Assembly: GCA_038125725.1 (NCBI GenBank)
Contig: JAYPEK010000017.1
Location: forward strand, 1 to 64,000
Direction: 5' to 3'
Origin: TMED8 sp038125725
GTDB lineage: Bacteria > Pseudomonadota > Alphaproteobacteria > Rhodospirillales > Casp-alpha2
DNA length: 64,000 bases
The position numbers were made by a program, and so were the translations under genes. Under the pieces are notes generated by a model. It made no database searches and was not told the origin of the DNA. It worked only from the letters and a program-made list of their open reading frames with translations. How positions within the stretch are numbered: position 1 is the stretch's first letter; every line of letters starts with the position of its first letter. This document shows, in pieces, positions 25,675-34,542 of the stretch.

Positions 25675-25725
25675 CCTTCGATTCTATAGTTTTACGGCGT
25701 TACTCAGTGCGGTACTGGTCTGTGG

Positions 25726-26574
25726 GTGACGATGAAGATCAAATCGAATAATACCTCTGAACTAGCCTTGAAACTTGCGCGTTCCCATCTGGCCACTGCC
25801 AGAGCGCACCGAGAATTCGCCGAACGCGTCAACCCTCAATACGTGTTTTCGGTTATGTCTGTGTCTCACCGGCTGTACGCGGTTTCGAAACAGAACATTC
25901 CATTTAACCGGAATTCCCTTGTGCTCGACTTGGTTCCTTGGAACATGTCTCAAGCGACAGCCTATCGGCTGATCGAAGACTTCGCCAAAGCCGGTTTCAT
26001 ATTCGAAAATGCCGACGGGCGCATCGAAGCGACCGAGACCTTCATCAAGGAATATGAGACGCTTGTGATCAACGCATTGGTCCTGCGGCAGACATTCGGG
26101 AGCGACTCCTATCAGGGCCAGGTCCACGCGCCGGATTTTTGGGTTCTCCGCGATGCCGAACGGAAAATCATTTCCACGGGCGGCCTCCTCGACGCGCTCG
26201 GTTACCAAGAAGAAGAAAAACTCGGCTCTCTCCCCGGTGAGTTGACCGACCACGCGATCATGTCGCCCGCATTGGGCGAACCGATCAATCCAGATGTCTT
26301 GCGCTATCACTATGAATCGCTTTGGACGAGCGATCCGCACCAGATTACGGATTTTCCCTGGGCAATGCGGCACAAAGACGGTTCGACCGTCTACACCCTG
26401 ATGACCATCCGCGCCACCATGTTGGACGGAACGATGAACGCCTTCACCTTTTGCCGCATCGTCCCGGAGACGACCTGGCGCTCACGGCTACAGGAGCTTC
26501 GCGAAAAGACCATTGCAGCCGGCCAAGAATGTGACCTCGCGGGCTTTTTGATAACGTCGTCTGAGCACAACTGA
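25726..26574 (+). CDS. Unrecognised winged-helix/PAS-like protein, copy 1
   Basis: The 282-residue protein (GTG start; the ATG 6 bases on is equally possible) is not a family I recognise. Residues about 10-120 are helical with a MarR-like winged-helix segment (LVPWNMSQATAYRLIEDFAKAG as recognition region, then a wing ENADGRIEAT). Residues about 135-265 read like a PAS fold (APDFWVLRDAERKIISTGGL, LGYQEEEKLGSLPGELTDH, HKDGSTVYTLMTIRATM). A ligand-responsive transcription factor is the natural inference. It is followed 67 bases later by a close paralogue; the N-terminal halves are nearly identical and the PAS-like halves differ more. Base composition is lower in GC than its neighbours. Confidence 0.75.
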   Translation: MTMKIKSNNTSELALKLARSHLATARAHREFAERVNPQYVFSVMSVSHRLYAVSKQNIPFNRNSLVLDLVPWNMSQATAYRLIEDFAKAGFIFENADGRIEATETFIKEYETLVINALVLRQTFGSDSYQGQVHAPDFWVLRDAERKIISTGGLLDALGYQEEEKLGSLPGELTDHAIMSPALGEPINPDVLRYHYESLWTSDPHQITDFPWAMRHKDGSTVYTLMTIRATMLDGTMNAFTFCRIVPETTWRSRLQELREKTIAAGQECDLAGFLITSSEHN

Positions 26575-26641
26575 CAAGCCGGGGCGAGAATATCGACAGC
26601 CCTGCGGCTCAGATGGTATCTACACGGCGTTTCGGCGGGAA

Positions 26642-27484
26642 ATGATGACCAAGGATCCAAATACAGCCACCGACCTGGCCCTGAAGCTTGCGCGTTCCCA
26701 TCTGGCAACGGCAAGGGCGAATAGAACTTTCGCTGAACGGGTCAATCCACGGTACGTGTTCTCGGTCATGGCTGTGTCGCATCGGCTATACACCGATTCG
26801 AAACAGAATACCCCCTTCAACCGGAACTCCCTGGTTCTCGACTTGGTTCCTTGGAACATGTCTCAGGCGACGGCCTATCGATTGGTCGAAGACTTCGTCA
26901 AAGCCGGTTTCATCGCCGAAAATGCGGATGGCAGCATCGAAGCAACGGACCTTTTTTTGCAAGAGTATGAGACCTTGGTGATCAAGGAGATGGTGCTGCG
27001 GCAAACGTTTGGCAGCGATTCATATCAAGGGCAGGTTCACGCACCCGACTTCTGGGTCCTGCGTGATACGAGTAGGCGGATCATCAATAGCGGTCGCTTG
27101 TCTGAATTCCTTGGATACGACGAGCAGGAGAAGAAGGGCACGATGCCGGGCGCCCTCACCGATCACGACACCATGGACACCGTGTTCGAGAGACCGCTGG
27201 ACGAAGGAATGCTTAAACAGCACTACACGGCGTTTTGGTCGAGCGACCCGCTGCAAATCACCGATTTTCCGTGGGCCATGCTGCACCAAGACGGATCGAC
27301 CGTTTTCACCTTGATGACCATTCGCGCCACCACATTGGACGGTTCCATGAGCGCCTTCACCTTTTGCCGAGTCATACCGGAGGATCAATGGCGCAAGCGG
27401 ATAGCGAACCTAAGCAAAAAGGCCAAGGACAGCGGGCAGGAGGTAAGCTTCATAACGTTAATCAAGGCGGCAGCCATGCGCTAA
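26642..27484 (+). CDS. Unrecognised winged-helix/PAS-like protein, copy 2
   Basis: The 280-residue tandem paralogue of the preceding gene. The block FNRNSLVLDLVPWNMSQAT and the block LRQTFGSDSYQGQVHAPDF are identical in both, while the PAS-like half has many changes (for example SGRLSEFLGYDEQEKKGTM, and a different C-terminal helix). This pattern suggests a shared DNA-binding or partner surface with divergent sensing. It could heterodimerise with copy 1. The ATG is preceded by a weak GGCGGGAA. No other domain is visible. Confidence 0.78.
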   Translation: MMTKDPNTATDLALKLARSHLATARANRTFAERVNPRYVFSVMAVSHRLYTDSKQNTPFNRNSLVLDLVPWNMSQATAYRLVEDFVKAGFIAENADGSIEATDLFLQEYETLVIKEMVLRQTFGSDSYQGQVHAPDFWVLRDTSRRIINSGRLSEFLGYDEQEKKGTMPGALTDHDTMDTVFERPLDEGMLKQHYTAFWSSDPLQITDFPWAMLHQDGSTVFTLMTIRATTLDGSMSAFTFCRVIPEDQWRKRIANLSKKAKDSGQEVSFITLIKAAAMR

Positions 27485-27565
27485 GGCGACCGTCGCTGCA
27501 TCTCAATGGCCGGTTTTCATTGACTTGCAATTTCCACGCCCCGCCGGGTCGGATAGGCTGAAGGC

Positions 27566-28024
27566 ATGGAAAAATCGCCCCGAATTTTCGTCGACGCCGA
27601 TGCCTGCCCGGTCAAGGACGAGGTGCTGCGGGTCGCCGACCGGCATGGATTGAAGAGCTTTTTCGTTACCGACGGCGGCATTCGTCCGCCAGCCTCGGCG
27701 CTGGCCGAACTGGTCATCGTTGCCCAGGGCGCCGATGCCGCCGACGACTGGATCGCCGAGCGCATCCAAACGAGTGACATCGCCGTCACCAACGACATTC
27801 CGCTGGCGGCGCGGGCGCTGGAGAAAGGCGCCAAGGCCATCCGCCCCAACGGCGAGCCCTTCACCGAAGCCGCCATCGGCATGAACCTGGCCACCCGCGA
27901 TCTGATGGCGGGGCTGCGCGAGACCGGCGCCATCACCGGCGGGCCCAGGAGCTTTTCCAAGCAGGACCGTTCGCGCTTTCTCTCAGCCCTGGAGACCATG
28001 GTCCAGGCAGTGCTCAGGGGCTGA
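27566..28024 (+). CDS. YaiI/YqxD family protein (DUF188)
   Basis: The 152-residue protein has the DUF188 signature at the N-terminus, IFVDADACPVKDEVLRVA, and the later VTNDIPLAARALEKGA segment with conserved Asp residues of a PIN-like nuclease fold. The family is widespread and uncharacterised; a metal-dependent nuclease is the structural guess. It is followed 3 bases later by the TIM-barrel gene on the same strand. Confidence 0.93.
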   Translation: MEKSPRIFVDADACPVKDEVLRVADRHGLKSFFVTDGGIRPPASALAELVIVAQGADAADDWIAERIQTSDIAVTNDIPLAARALEKGAKAIRPNGEPFTEAAIGMNLATRDLMAGLRETGAITGGPRSFSKQDRSRFLSALETMVQAVLRG

Positions 28025-28027
28025 GCC

Positions 28028-29191
28028 ATGGCCGGCGCCAACATCGTCAGCGTGTCGTGGGGCGATCACCTGAAATTCGGTAATGGCGACGGCCGGCTCG
28101 AAACGCCCGACGCCGTCGCCAGGCGCATGGCCGCATGGAAGCGCGAATTGGACGCAGGGCAGGTCCTTTGGCGCACGCTCCGCCAAGCCCCCCGCCGCAT
28201 CCAGCGCGGCCGCGACCTGGCGCCGCCGACCAAGCCGGTGGCGCCCATCGGCTGGGACGAACTCGCGCTGGTCCCGGACCTCGCCCGCGACGCCGGCATT
28301 GAGGCTTACCTCTATGTCACAATCTTCGACGAGGGCTGGCCGCTGGCGCCGCCGGCCCGGCGCGCACGCAGCCATCACAACCCCTTCCATGCGCGCGACG
28401 TCGCCAGCCAAACACTGTTTTCGCACGCCCATCCGGAATATGCCTGCGTCGACCGCGCCGGCCGGCGACGCCATTGGGGCGTGTTGTCGCTCGCCTATCC
28501 GGCGGTGCGCCGCTATTTCCGCGAACGCTACCTGGCGCTCCTCGACAGCAGCCGCTTCGACGGCCTGTTCCTCTGTCTCCGCTCGCAATCGCGCCCGCCC
28601 GATCACGCCGACCAGTTCGGCTACAACGAACCGGTCCGCGCCGATTGCCTGGCGGCCTTCGGCGAAGACATCCGAAACACTGCCTTCGACCGGCCGGCCT
28701 GGCACCGCGTCCAGGGCGGCTACCTGACGGCGTTCCTGCGTGAACTGCGTGCGGAACTGACCGGACGCGGCGTGAAGCTCGCCCTCGGCGTGCCGCGCGG
28801 CGACATCATCGGCCCGCCGCTCGGCAACTGGACCCTCGATTGGCGCACCTGGGTTGCGGACGGCCTGGTCGATCAACTGATCATCGACCAGAACGCATCC
28901 AAATGCCCGTCCATGTGGCTCGATCTCTGGCCCATGCACCGGGGCGGCGGCTACCTGCAAAACCATCTGACCGGCGACGGCATGCCGGACCTGGAACCCC
29001 ATGTCGGCCGCGACTATTCCCCAGTCATCGCCGGCAGCGATTGCGCGCTCTTTCTGGCCCGGCAATGGCACGACCTGGACGCCCGGCTGGAACGCAAGCT
29101 CGGCAATCTGGAAAGCGTTTCCGGATTGGTGTTCAGCTCATTCCGGCACGACAACGCGCGCCTGCTGGCGTCCGGCGACTGGCAGGACTAG
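28028..29191 (+). CDS. Putative TIM-barrel, glycosyl hydrolase-like protein
   Basis: The 387-residue protein looks like the family 10-like glycosyl hydrolase barrels: repeated strand-helix pattern with DAGIEAYLYVTIFDEGWP, GVLSLAYPAVRRYFRERYLA, FDGLFLCLRSQ and KLALGVPRGDIIGP. Acidic residues at strand ends (IFDEGW; LIIDQN) could be catalytic, but no exact family can be named. There is no signal peptide, so it is cytoplasmic. It overlaps the end of the convergent TauD-like gene by four bases. Confidence 0.6.
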   Translation: MAGANIVSVSWGDHLKFGNGDGRLETPDAVARRMAAWKRELDAGQVLWRTLRQAPRRIQRGRDLAPPTKPVAPIGWDELALVPDLARDAGIEAYLYVTIFDEGWPLAPPARRARSHHNPFHARDVASQTLFSHAHPEYACVDRAGRRRHWGVLSLAYPAVRRYFRERYLALLDSSRFDGLFLCLRSQSRPPDHADQFGYNEPVRADCLAAFGEDIRNTAFDRPAWHRVQGGYLTAFLRELRAELTGRGVKLALGVPRGDIIGPPLGNWTLDWRTWVADGLVDQLIIDQNASKCPSMWLDLWPMHRGGGYLQNHLTGDGMPDLEPHVGRDYSPVIAGSDCALFLARQWHDLDARLERKLGNLESVSGLVFSSFRHDNARLLASGDWQD

Positions 29192-30081
29192 GCGGCGAGC
29201 CCTTCGTCGACGACCTCGCCGGGCTCGGTTTCCATCACCGTGGCGCGGCGCATGTCGCGCCGGTATTTGGCTTCATCGAAGGGACGCGCGCGGTGCATGG
29301 TGCAGCGATCGTCCCAGATCAAGAGGTCGCCCTCCCGCCAGGTATGGGTATGGACGAATTGGGGCTGGGTCGCATGTTCGGTCAGGTCGCGGACCAGAAT
29401 ACGTGCTTCCGCCGTCGGCAGGCCGACGATGTCGCCGATATGTGACGCCAGGTAGAGCGTCTTGCGTCCCGATCCCGGATGCACCCGCACCAAAGGCCGG
29501 CGGATCGGCGGCAGCGCCCGGCGCTCGTCGTCGGAGAATTCATCGAAACCCAACAGCGCGCGCGACGTGCGGATGCAGTGCACGGCGACCATGTCCTCAA
29601 TCCGTGCTTTCATCGCATCGTCGAGCGCGTCGTAGGCGGCGCGCAGGTCGCAGACCTGGGTCTCGCCGCCTTTCGGCGTCACCGTGTGGGCATGCAGCAT
29701 GGAATACTTGGCGGCGATCCGCTTGAAGGACGAGTCCGTATGCCAGAGACGGTTGCCCAGGTTGAACAGCCTGCGGCGATCGCTGCCGTCCAGGATGCCG
29801 CTCTTTTCGTCCAGGTTGGAGATATCCGTCAGTTCCTCCCGCACCCGGCGCTTGATGTCGGTGGTCAGCACGCCGTTGACCTCGTCCAGCGAGCCGAAGC
29901 GCCGGGCGAAATCGATCTGCGCCTGCTGCTCCACGGGGCGGCCGCGAATGACCACGGTGGCATAGGTGTCGAGCGCGCCGACGACCGCGTCCCGGGTGGC
30001 GTCGTCGACCTCGGCTGCGATGTCGAGGCCGGTGATCTCGGCGGCGAAATCCCCACCCAAGGGATTGATGGTGATGGTCAT
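29188..30081 (-). CDS. TauD/TfdA-family dioxygenase
   Basis: The 297-residue Fe(II)/2-oxoglutarate dioxygenase has the HxD motif in WHTDSSF (about residues 113-119), the distal His in WDDRCTMHRA and the 2-oxoglutarate-binding Arg in RRDMRRAT. The family hydroxylates taurine, alkyl sulfates or phenoxyalkanoates; TfdA-like members act on aryloxy acids. It follows the KstD-like dehydrogenase on the same strand by 18 bases, so its substrate may be an intermediate of that catabolic operon. The substrate cannot be fixed. Confidence 0.9.
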   Translation of the reverse strand: MTITINPLGGDFAAEITGLDIAAEVDDATRDAVVGALDTYATVVIRGRPVEQQAQIDFARRFGSLDEVNGVLTTDIKRRVREELTDISNLDEKSGILDGSDRRRLFNLGNRLWHTDSSFKRIAAKYSMLHAHTVTPKGGETQVCDLRAAYDALDDAMKARIEDMVAVHCIRTSRALLGFDEFSDDERRALPPIRRPLVRVHPGSGRKTLYLASHIGDIVGLPTAEARILVRDLTEHATQPQFVHTHTWREGDLLIWDDRCTMHRARPFDEAKYRRDMRRATVMETEPGEVVDEGLAA

Positions 30082-30099
30082 GCTGGCGTCCTCCCCGGG

Positions 30100-31716
30100 C
30101 TATGATACCGCATGGCTGCCGGCGATAAATCCCCATGTCAGGCAGGGCCCGAGCGTGGTGCCGGCGCCGACGCCCTTGGAGCCGAAGCTGTTGGCCATGA
30201 CGTTGCCGGCGGCATAGAGCCCTTCGATGACGCTGCCGTCGGGGCGCAGCGCGCGGGCGTATCGATCCGTGCGCGCGCCGCCCTTGGTGCCGAGGAAACT
30301 GGCCTTGAACGGCATCGCATAGAACGGCGGCTTCTCGATGGAGCCCAGCGTCGGGTTCGGCTTGTTGGCCGGATCGCCGCCGCGCGCCCGGTCCCAGATC
30401 GCGGCGCCGCGGCCGAAATCATCATCGACGCCGGCGCGCGCGAATGCGCTGAACCGCGCCGCCGTCTCCTTGAGGCCTTCCGCGTCGACGCCGATCTTTG
30501 CCGCCAGGTCTTCCAGGCTTTCGGCCTCGAAGCGGTTGTCCGGCACCGAGGCCTTGGGCATCAGGTGCGGATACTTGGCGGCGTATTGGCTGTCGTAGAT
30601 GCGCCAGGCCGGCAGATTGACGGGATGACCGGTCTCCGGATCGCGCTCGGCGAAGGCAAGGCCGACGTTCATCTGCTTTTCGTTGACGAAGCGCTTGCCC
30701 CACTTGTTGACGATCATGGAATGGGGCAGGAAGTAGTCGCCGGCCGGCAGTCCCTGGCGCCGGCCTTCGTACATGATCGGCGTGGTGCCCATGATCAGCG
30801 CCTGGTCCATGCGGTCCATCTCGGCGCCGGCGGCTTCCGCCATGGCGTGCCCGTCGCCGGTATTGGTGCTGGGGCTGGCAGTCCATTCCACCGGCCCGGG
30901 GAAATACTTGGCCATCATCTCCGGGTTCCACTCGAACCCGCCACTGGCCAGGATCACACCTTTCGCCGCCGTGATCTCAACCGTTTCGTCGCCGCGCTCG
31001 GCGGTCAGGCCGGTGACACGGCCGTCCTCTAGGACAAGGTCACGCGCCGCCGTCTCGGTCCAGACCTCGACGCCCATGTCCAGGCAGCCCTTAAAGAGCC
31101 CGATGGAAAGCGCGTTGCCGCGCGTCTTCAATCCGGTCAGCCGCCGCCAGGCCATTTTCCAGCCGAGCCGCATGACGCCTTTTTTCGGATTGGCAAGAAA
31201 GTGGTAATCGAAAACTTCCTCGTAGTTGAGGTCGACGCCGCTCGTCGGGGGGCGGATCCTGTCGCGCCAGCTGGGCCCCAGGATCGACGGGCGCAAGGGC
31301 GCGGCCGAGACATTGCGCCCATAGGGAAGCCCGCCCTCGGCCTCGGCATAGGGGTCGGGGTCGCGGTTCGGGTTGAAGGTGATCGGGGTTACCTTCTCAA
31401 CAAATTCGAGCATCTTCGGCGCCTGTTCGACGAACGCCGCCCACAGCGGTTCCTCTGTGTTGTGCCAGCCTTCCGGCGACACGGCGCGGATATAGGTAAG
31501 CACCTTCTCCGGCGAATCCTCGACGCCGAGCCGTCTCTGGTGATGGTGGCAGGGCGCCCAGATGCAGCCGCCCGACATGGCCGTGGTGCCGCCGATGAGC
31601 TCGGACTTCTCCACCACCAGCACGCTGGCGCCGGCGGCACGCGCGGCCAGCGCCGCGCTCAGGCCGGCCGCGCCCGTGCCCACGATCACCACATCGAATT
31701 CCAAACTGGCGCTCAT
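30100..31716 (-). CDS. FAD-dependent dehydrogenase, KstD/fumarate reductase type
   Basis: The 538-residue flavoprotein starts with an FAD-binding Rossmann motif (VIVGTGAAGLSAALAARAAG) and ends with a typical GLYAAGNVMANSFG and GAGTTLGPCLTWGF. It resembles 3-oxosteroid delta1-dehydrogenases and related enzymes that introduce a double bond beside a carbonyl. The neighbours (thiolase, racemase, hydratase, SDR) support a role in degradation of a cyclic or branched compound, possibly steroid-like. The catalytic Tyr residues of true KstD cannot be confirmed by eye. It is separated from the thiolase by 108 bases. Confidence 0.85.
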   Translation of the reverse strand: MSASLEFDVVIVGTGAAGLSAALAARAAGASVLVVEKSELIGGTTAMSGGCIWAPCHHHQRRLGVEDSPEKVLTYIRAVSPEGWHNTEEPLWAAFVEQAPKMLEFVEKVTPITFNPNRDPDPYAEAEGGLPYGRNVSAAPLRPSILGPSWRDRIRPPTSGVDLNYEEVFDYHFLANPKKGVMRLGWKMAWRRLTGLKTRGNALSIGLFKGCLDMGVEVWTETAARDLVLEDGRVTGLTAERGDETVEITAAKGVILASGGFEWNPEMMAKYFPGPVEWTASPSTNTGDGHAMAEAAGAEMDRMDQALIMGTTPIMYEGRRQGLPAGDYFLPHSMIVNKWGKRFVNEKQMNVGLAFAERDPETGHPVNLPAWRIYDSQYAAKYPHLMPKASVPDNRFEAESLEDLAAKIGVDAEGLKETAARFSAFARAGVDDDFGRGAAIWDRARGGDPANKPNPTLGSIEKPPFYAMPFKASFLGTKGGARTDRYARALRPDGSVIEGLYAAGNVMANSFGSKGVGAGTTLGPCLTWGFIAGSHAVS

Positions 31717-31824
31717 TCCTGTCCCCCGCCCCCGGATGATTTGGATCGTTCGAGTTTGATCCGCTCACCCTGGAACGCAAGCCCCCCTGCGCCGGCGCCG
31801 CCTATATCTTTCAGTGATGCGCGT

Positions 31825-33030
31825 TCAAGCGCCTTCCTTGCCGACGATGGCGATGGAGCAGACGTTCTGGTGCGGGAAACCGCCCAGGTTGTGGGTCAGG
31901 CCGAACACCGGTTCGTCGGCGCGCTGGCGCTCGCCGGCACGGCCCTGCATCTGCAGATACATCTCATAGATCATCCGAAGTCCCGACGCGCCGATGGGAT
32001 GGCCGAAACACTTGAGGCCGCCGTCGATCTGGCAGGGCACCTTGCCGTCGGCATCGTAGAAGCCGTCCATGATGTCCTTCACGGCGCCGCCTTCCGGCGA
32101 CACGTGCAGGTCCTCCATGGTCACCAGTTCGGTGATCGAGAAACAGTCGTGCACCTCGATCAGGCTGAGCTGTTCGCGCGGGTTGGTGATGCCGGCTTCC
32201 TTGTAGGCACGCTCGGCGGCCTTGCGGGTGGTCATGAAGTAGCTGCCGTCCCAGGAATTGTGCTGCGCCTCGGTGCCGTTGGAGACCGAAAGCTGCAACG
32301 CCTTCACCGTGATCAGGTCGGTCTTGCCGAGCGAACGGGCGATCTCCGGCGTCGTCACGATGGCGCAGGCGGCACCGTCGGAAACGCCGCAGCAATCGAA
32401 CAGGCCCAAGGGTTCGGCGACCATCGGCGCGTTCAGCACCTTATCCTCGTCGATCTTGTTCCTGAGATGCGCCTTCGGGTTCTTGGCGCCGTTGTCGTGG
32501 CTCTTGACCGAGACGTGGGCCATGGCGCGCTTCAGGTCCTGGGGTGAAACGCCGTGCTTGGAGGTGTAAGCGCTGGCCAACTGGGCGAAGGAACCGGGCG
32601 CCGAGGCATTGGCCCAGAACTGATCGTTCAAGGCGCCGCGCGAACGCTGCGGCAGGCCGCCGTAGCCGGTGTCCTTGAGCTTCTCAACGCCGAGAGCCAG
32701 CGCGATATCGCAAGCGCCCGACGCGACCGCGTAGACCGCGCCCCGGAAGGCTTCCGAGCCGCTAGCGCAGTAGTTCTCGACACGGGTGACCGGGATGTAG
32801 GGAAGCCTGAGCGCCATCGCCAGCGGAATGCCCGACTTGCCGACGTGCTGTTCTTCGATGGCGGTGGAGAACCAGGCCGCCTCGATGCGGTCCTTTTCGA
32901 TGCCGGAATCGCCCAAGGCCTCGGTGAAGGCCTCCAGCATCAAGTCCTCGGCGTTGTCGTTCCAGCGTTCGCCGAACTTCGAGCAGCCCATGCCCAGAAT
33001 GGCGACCTTGTCGCTAATACCCGTTGCCAT
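31825..33030 (-). CDS. SCP2-type thiolase
   Basis: The 401-residue thiolase has nucleophile Cys88 (VENYCASGSEA), the HDCF motif (SLIEVHDCFS) that replaces NEAF in SCP2-type enzymes, and the C-terminal GGLKCFGHPIGASG. It would cleave 3-oxoacyl-CoA or act with a DUF35 partner as an aldolase. The start is set by GGGAGATTGATC before the ATG; the longer frame to 33387 is spurious. It lies two bases after the HMG-CoA synthase-like/DUF35 fusion gene, and thiolase-DUF35 pairs are known to form complexes. Confidence 0.9.
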   Translation of the reverse strand: MATGISDKVAILGMGCSKFGERWNDNAEDLMLEAFTEALGDSGIEKDRIEAAWFSTAIEEQHVGKSGIPLAMALRLPYIPVTRVENYCASGSEAFRGAVYAVASGACDIALALGVEKLKDTGYGGLPQRSRGALNDQFWANASAPGSFAQLASAYTSKHGVSPQDLKRAMAHVSVKSHDNGAKNPKAHLRNKIDEDKVLNAPMVAEPLGLFDCCGVSDGAACAIVTTPEIARSLGKTDLITVKALQLSVSNGTEAQHNSWDGSYFMTTRKAAERAYKEAGITNPREQLSLIEVHDCFSITELVTMEDLHVSPEGGAVKDIMDGFYDADGKVPCQIDGGLKCFGHPIGASGLRMIYEMYLQMQGRAGERQRADEPVFGLTHNLGGFPHQNVCSIAIVGKEGA

Positions 33031-33032
33031 GA

Positions 33033-34499
33033 TCAATCTCCCTTCGCGGCCGCATCCGGTGCCGCTTTCCAATAGTAACGCCTGAAGCCACGTTTGGCAT
33101 CGTAATCCTTGACCCGAAAGGTGAGGTGCATGGGCATCCCCACCTCGAGGCCCACCGCCGGGTCGACGTCGGTGATGTCGGTCATCGAACGGCCGCCGTC
33201 CTCGAACTGCACCATGCCGTAGTAGGCCGGCGGGTCCGGCGAATAGGTCAGCCTGTCGGAGGTGAACGAGTTCAGCTTGGCCGACGCGCCGGAAAGCGGA
33301 TAGTCCTCCTGGGTGCCGACGGCGGAACAGTTCGGGTTGACGCAGACGTTGGTCTTCGGGAACTGCACCGTGCCGCACTGCGAGCACTTGCCGCCCATCA
33401 GCGAGAGGATCATCTCCTTGTTGCGATAGAGCGTCGTCATGCCGGTCTGCTTGTCCATCTCGGCGCGCAGGCCCCGCTCCATCTCGATCAGGTCGTTATG
33501 GGCGAGGTAGCGGTTATAGTTGGTCTTGGTGAGGCCGCGCTTCAGATAGCCGGAAACGCCGACCTCGGGGCGCGTCGCCTTGATCGCGTCGGTGGCCTCG
33601 AACACCAGGGCGTCGCAGCCCTGGCCGAAACCGGTGACCAGGATCTTGTCACCGGGCGCGGCCTCTTCCAGCGCATGCACCAGCATCACCAGCCCGTGCG
33701 CGGCGCCGGCCTCGCCCAGATTGGCTTGCAGGTTGTCGCGCACCGCTTCGTCGGCAATGCCAAGCTTCTTCGCCAAGCCGCCGGCAACCCGGCGCATGGC
33801 GGCGGGGAAGCAGAAATGATTGATGTCGGCACCGGAGACACCGGCCGCCTGCAGGGCGGCCTCGGCGGCGGCGGGAACCAGCTTCATGTAACCCTCGTCG
33901 CGGATCCAGCGCTCTTCCCAGGTGTAGTCGTAGGCCTCGTCCTGGCCGCGGTAGTGATCGACGAAATCGACCGCCTTGGTGTGTTGGCCCAGCAGCTTGG
34001 CGACGCCGTCGCCCTCGCCCACCAGCAACGCCGCGCCGGCATCGCCGGTGGTCATCTCTATCGGGCTGGCGGCACGCGCCCGGCGCTTTTCCGCCGCCGT
34101 CACCAGGATCGGCTTGCCGCCGCCGGCCGCCATCTTCAGCGCCGCCGACAAGGCCGACGTGCCGGCCCGCTGCGAGCCCGCGATATCGAGGGTCAACAGG
34201 TCGGAGCCCAGCAACAGCGCCTCGGCGATGACGCCGGCGTTCTGGCGGTCCTGGAACGGCAGGCTGGTCGACGCCAGATAGACGCCGCCGAGTTCGACCG
34301 CGCTGGCCGTGCCCAGGCAATCGCGCGCCGCGGCGACGGCCATGGTGATGGCGTCTTCGTCCCAGTTGGCCATGGCCCGTTCGCCCTTGGCCAATCCCTT
34401 GAGGCCCGGATTGAACCAGGCATGCGCCGCCGCGATGGACCCGCGATCGAGCCGCAACTGCGGGACATACCCGCCGAAGGCGTGAATTCCGACTGACAT
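33033..34499 (-). CDS. HMG-CoA synthase-like domain fused to DUF35 OB-fold
   Basis: The 488-residue protein has an N-terminal archaeal-type HMG-CoA synthase-like domain (residues 1 to about 340; WDEDAITMAVAAARD, LASTSLPFQDRQNAG). A DUF35 domain follows with a zinc ribbon (Cys372, 375, 386, 391) and an OB fold. The site that normally holds the nucleophilic Cys reads GSQRAGTS, with Gln110 at the Cys position by my alignment. Classical acyl-enzyme chemistry is therefore unlikely. In archaea a thiolase, HMG-CoA synthase and DUF35 form one complex; here two parts are fused beside the thiolase. Its reaction is unknown. Confidence 0.85.
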   Translation of the reverse strand: MSVGIHAFGGYVPQLRLDRGSIAAAHAWFNPGLKGLAKGERAMANWDEDAITMAVAAARDCLGTASAVELGGVYLASTSLPFQDRQNAGVIAEALLLGSDLLTLDIAGSQRAGTSALSAALKMAAGGGKPILVTAAEKRRARAASPIEMTTGDAGAALLVGEGDGVAKLLGQHTKAVDFVDHYRGQDEAYDYTWEERWIRDEGYMKLVPAAAEAALQAAGVSGADINHFCFPAAMRRVAGGLAKKLGIADEAVRDNLQANLGEAGAAHGLVMLVHALEEAAPGDKILVTGFGQGCDALVFEATDAIKATRPEVGVSGYLKRGLTKTNYNRYLAHNDLIEMERGLRAEMDKQTGMTTLYRNKEMILSLMGGKCSQCGTVQFPKTNVCVNPNCSAVGTQEDYPLSGASAKLNSFTSDRLTYSPDPPAYYGMVQFEDGGRSMTDITDVDPAVGLEVGMPMHLTFRVKDYDAKRGFRRYYWKAAPDAAAKGD

Positions 34500-34542
34500 T
34501 CTTGTGCTCCCTCCCCTGAGGATATTCGTGATCTGGTAGCTG

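Larger units (their letters stand above)
25266..25725. other. AT-rich divergent intergenic region
   Basis: This 460-base gap is clearly richer in A and T than the rest of the window (for example runs such as TTTCTTTTTTCTT and AAAATTTTTCC). It separates the response regulator (minus) from the winged-helix/PAS genes (plus). Inside it I can support only a 24-codon open frame with a ribosome binding site and an overlapping hairpin with a U-tract (both listed separately). It probably holds the promoters for both directions; no clear -35/-10 pair could be fixed. Its composition suggests either horizontal acquisition or a nucleoid-protein-bound regulatory region. Confidence 0.6.
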
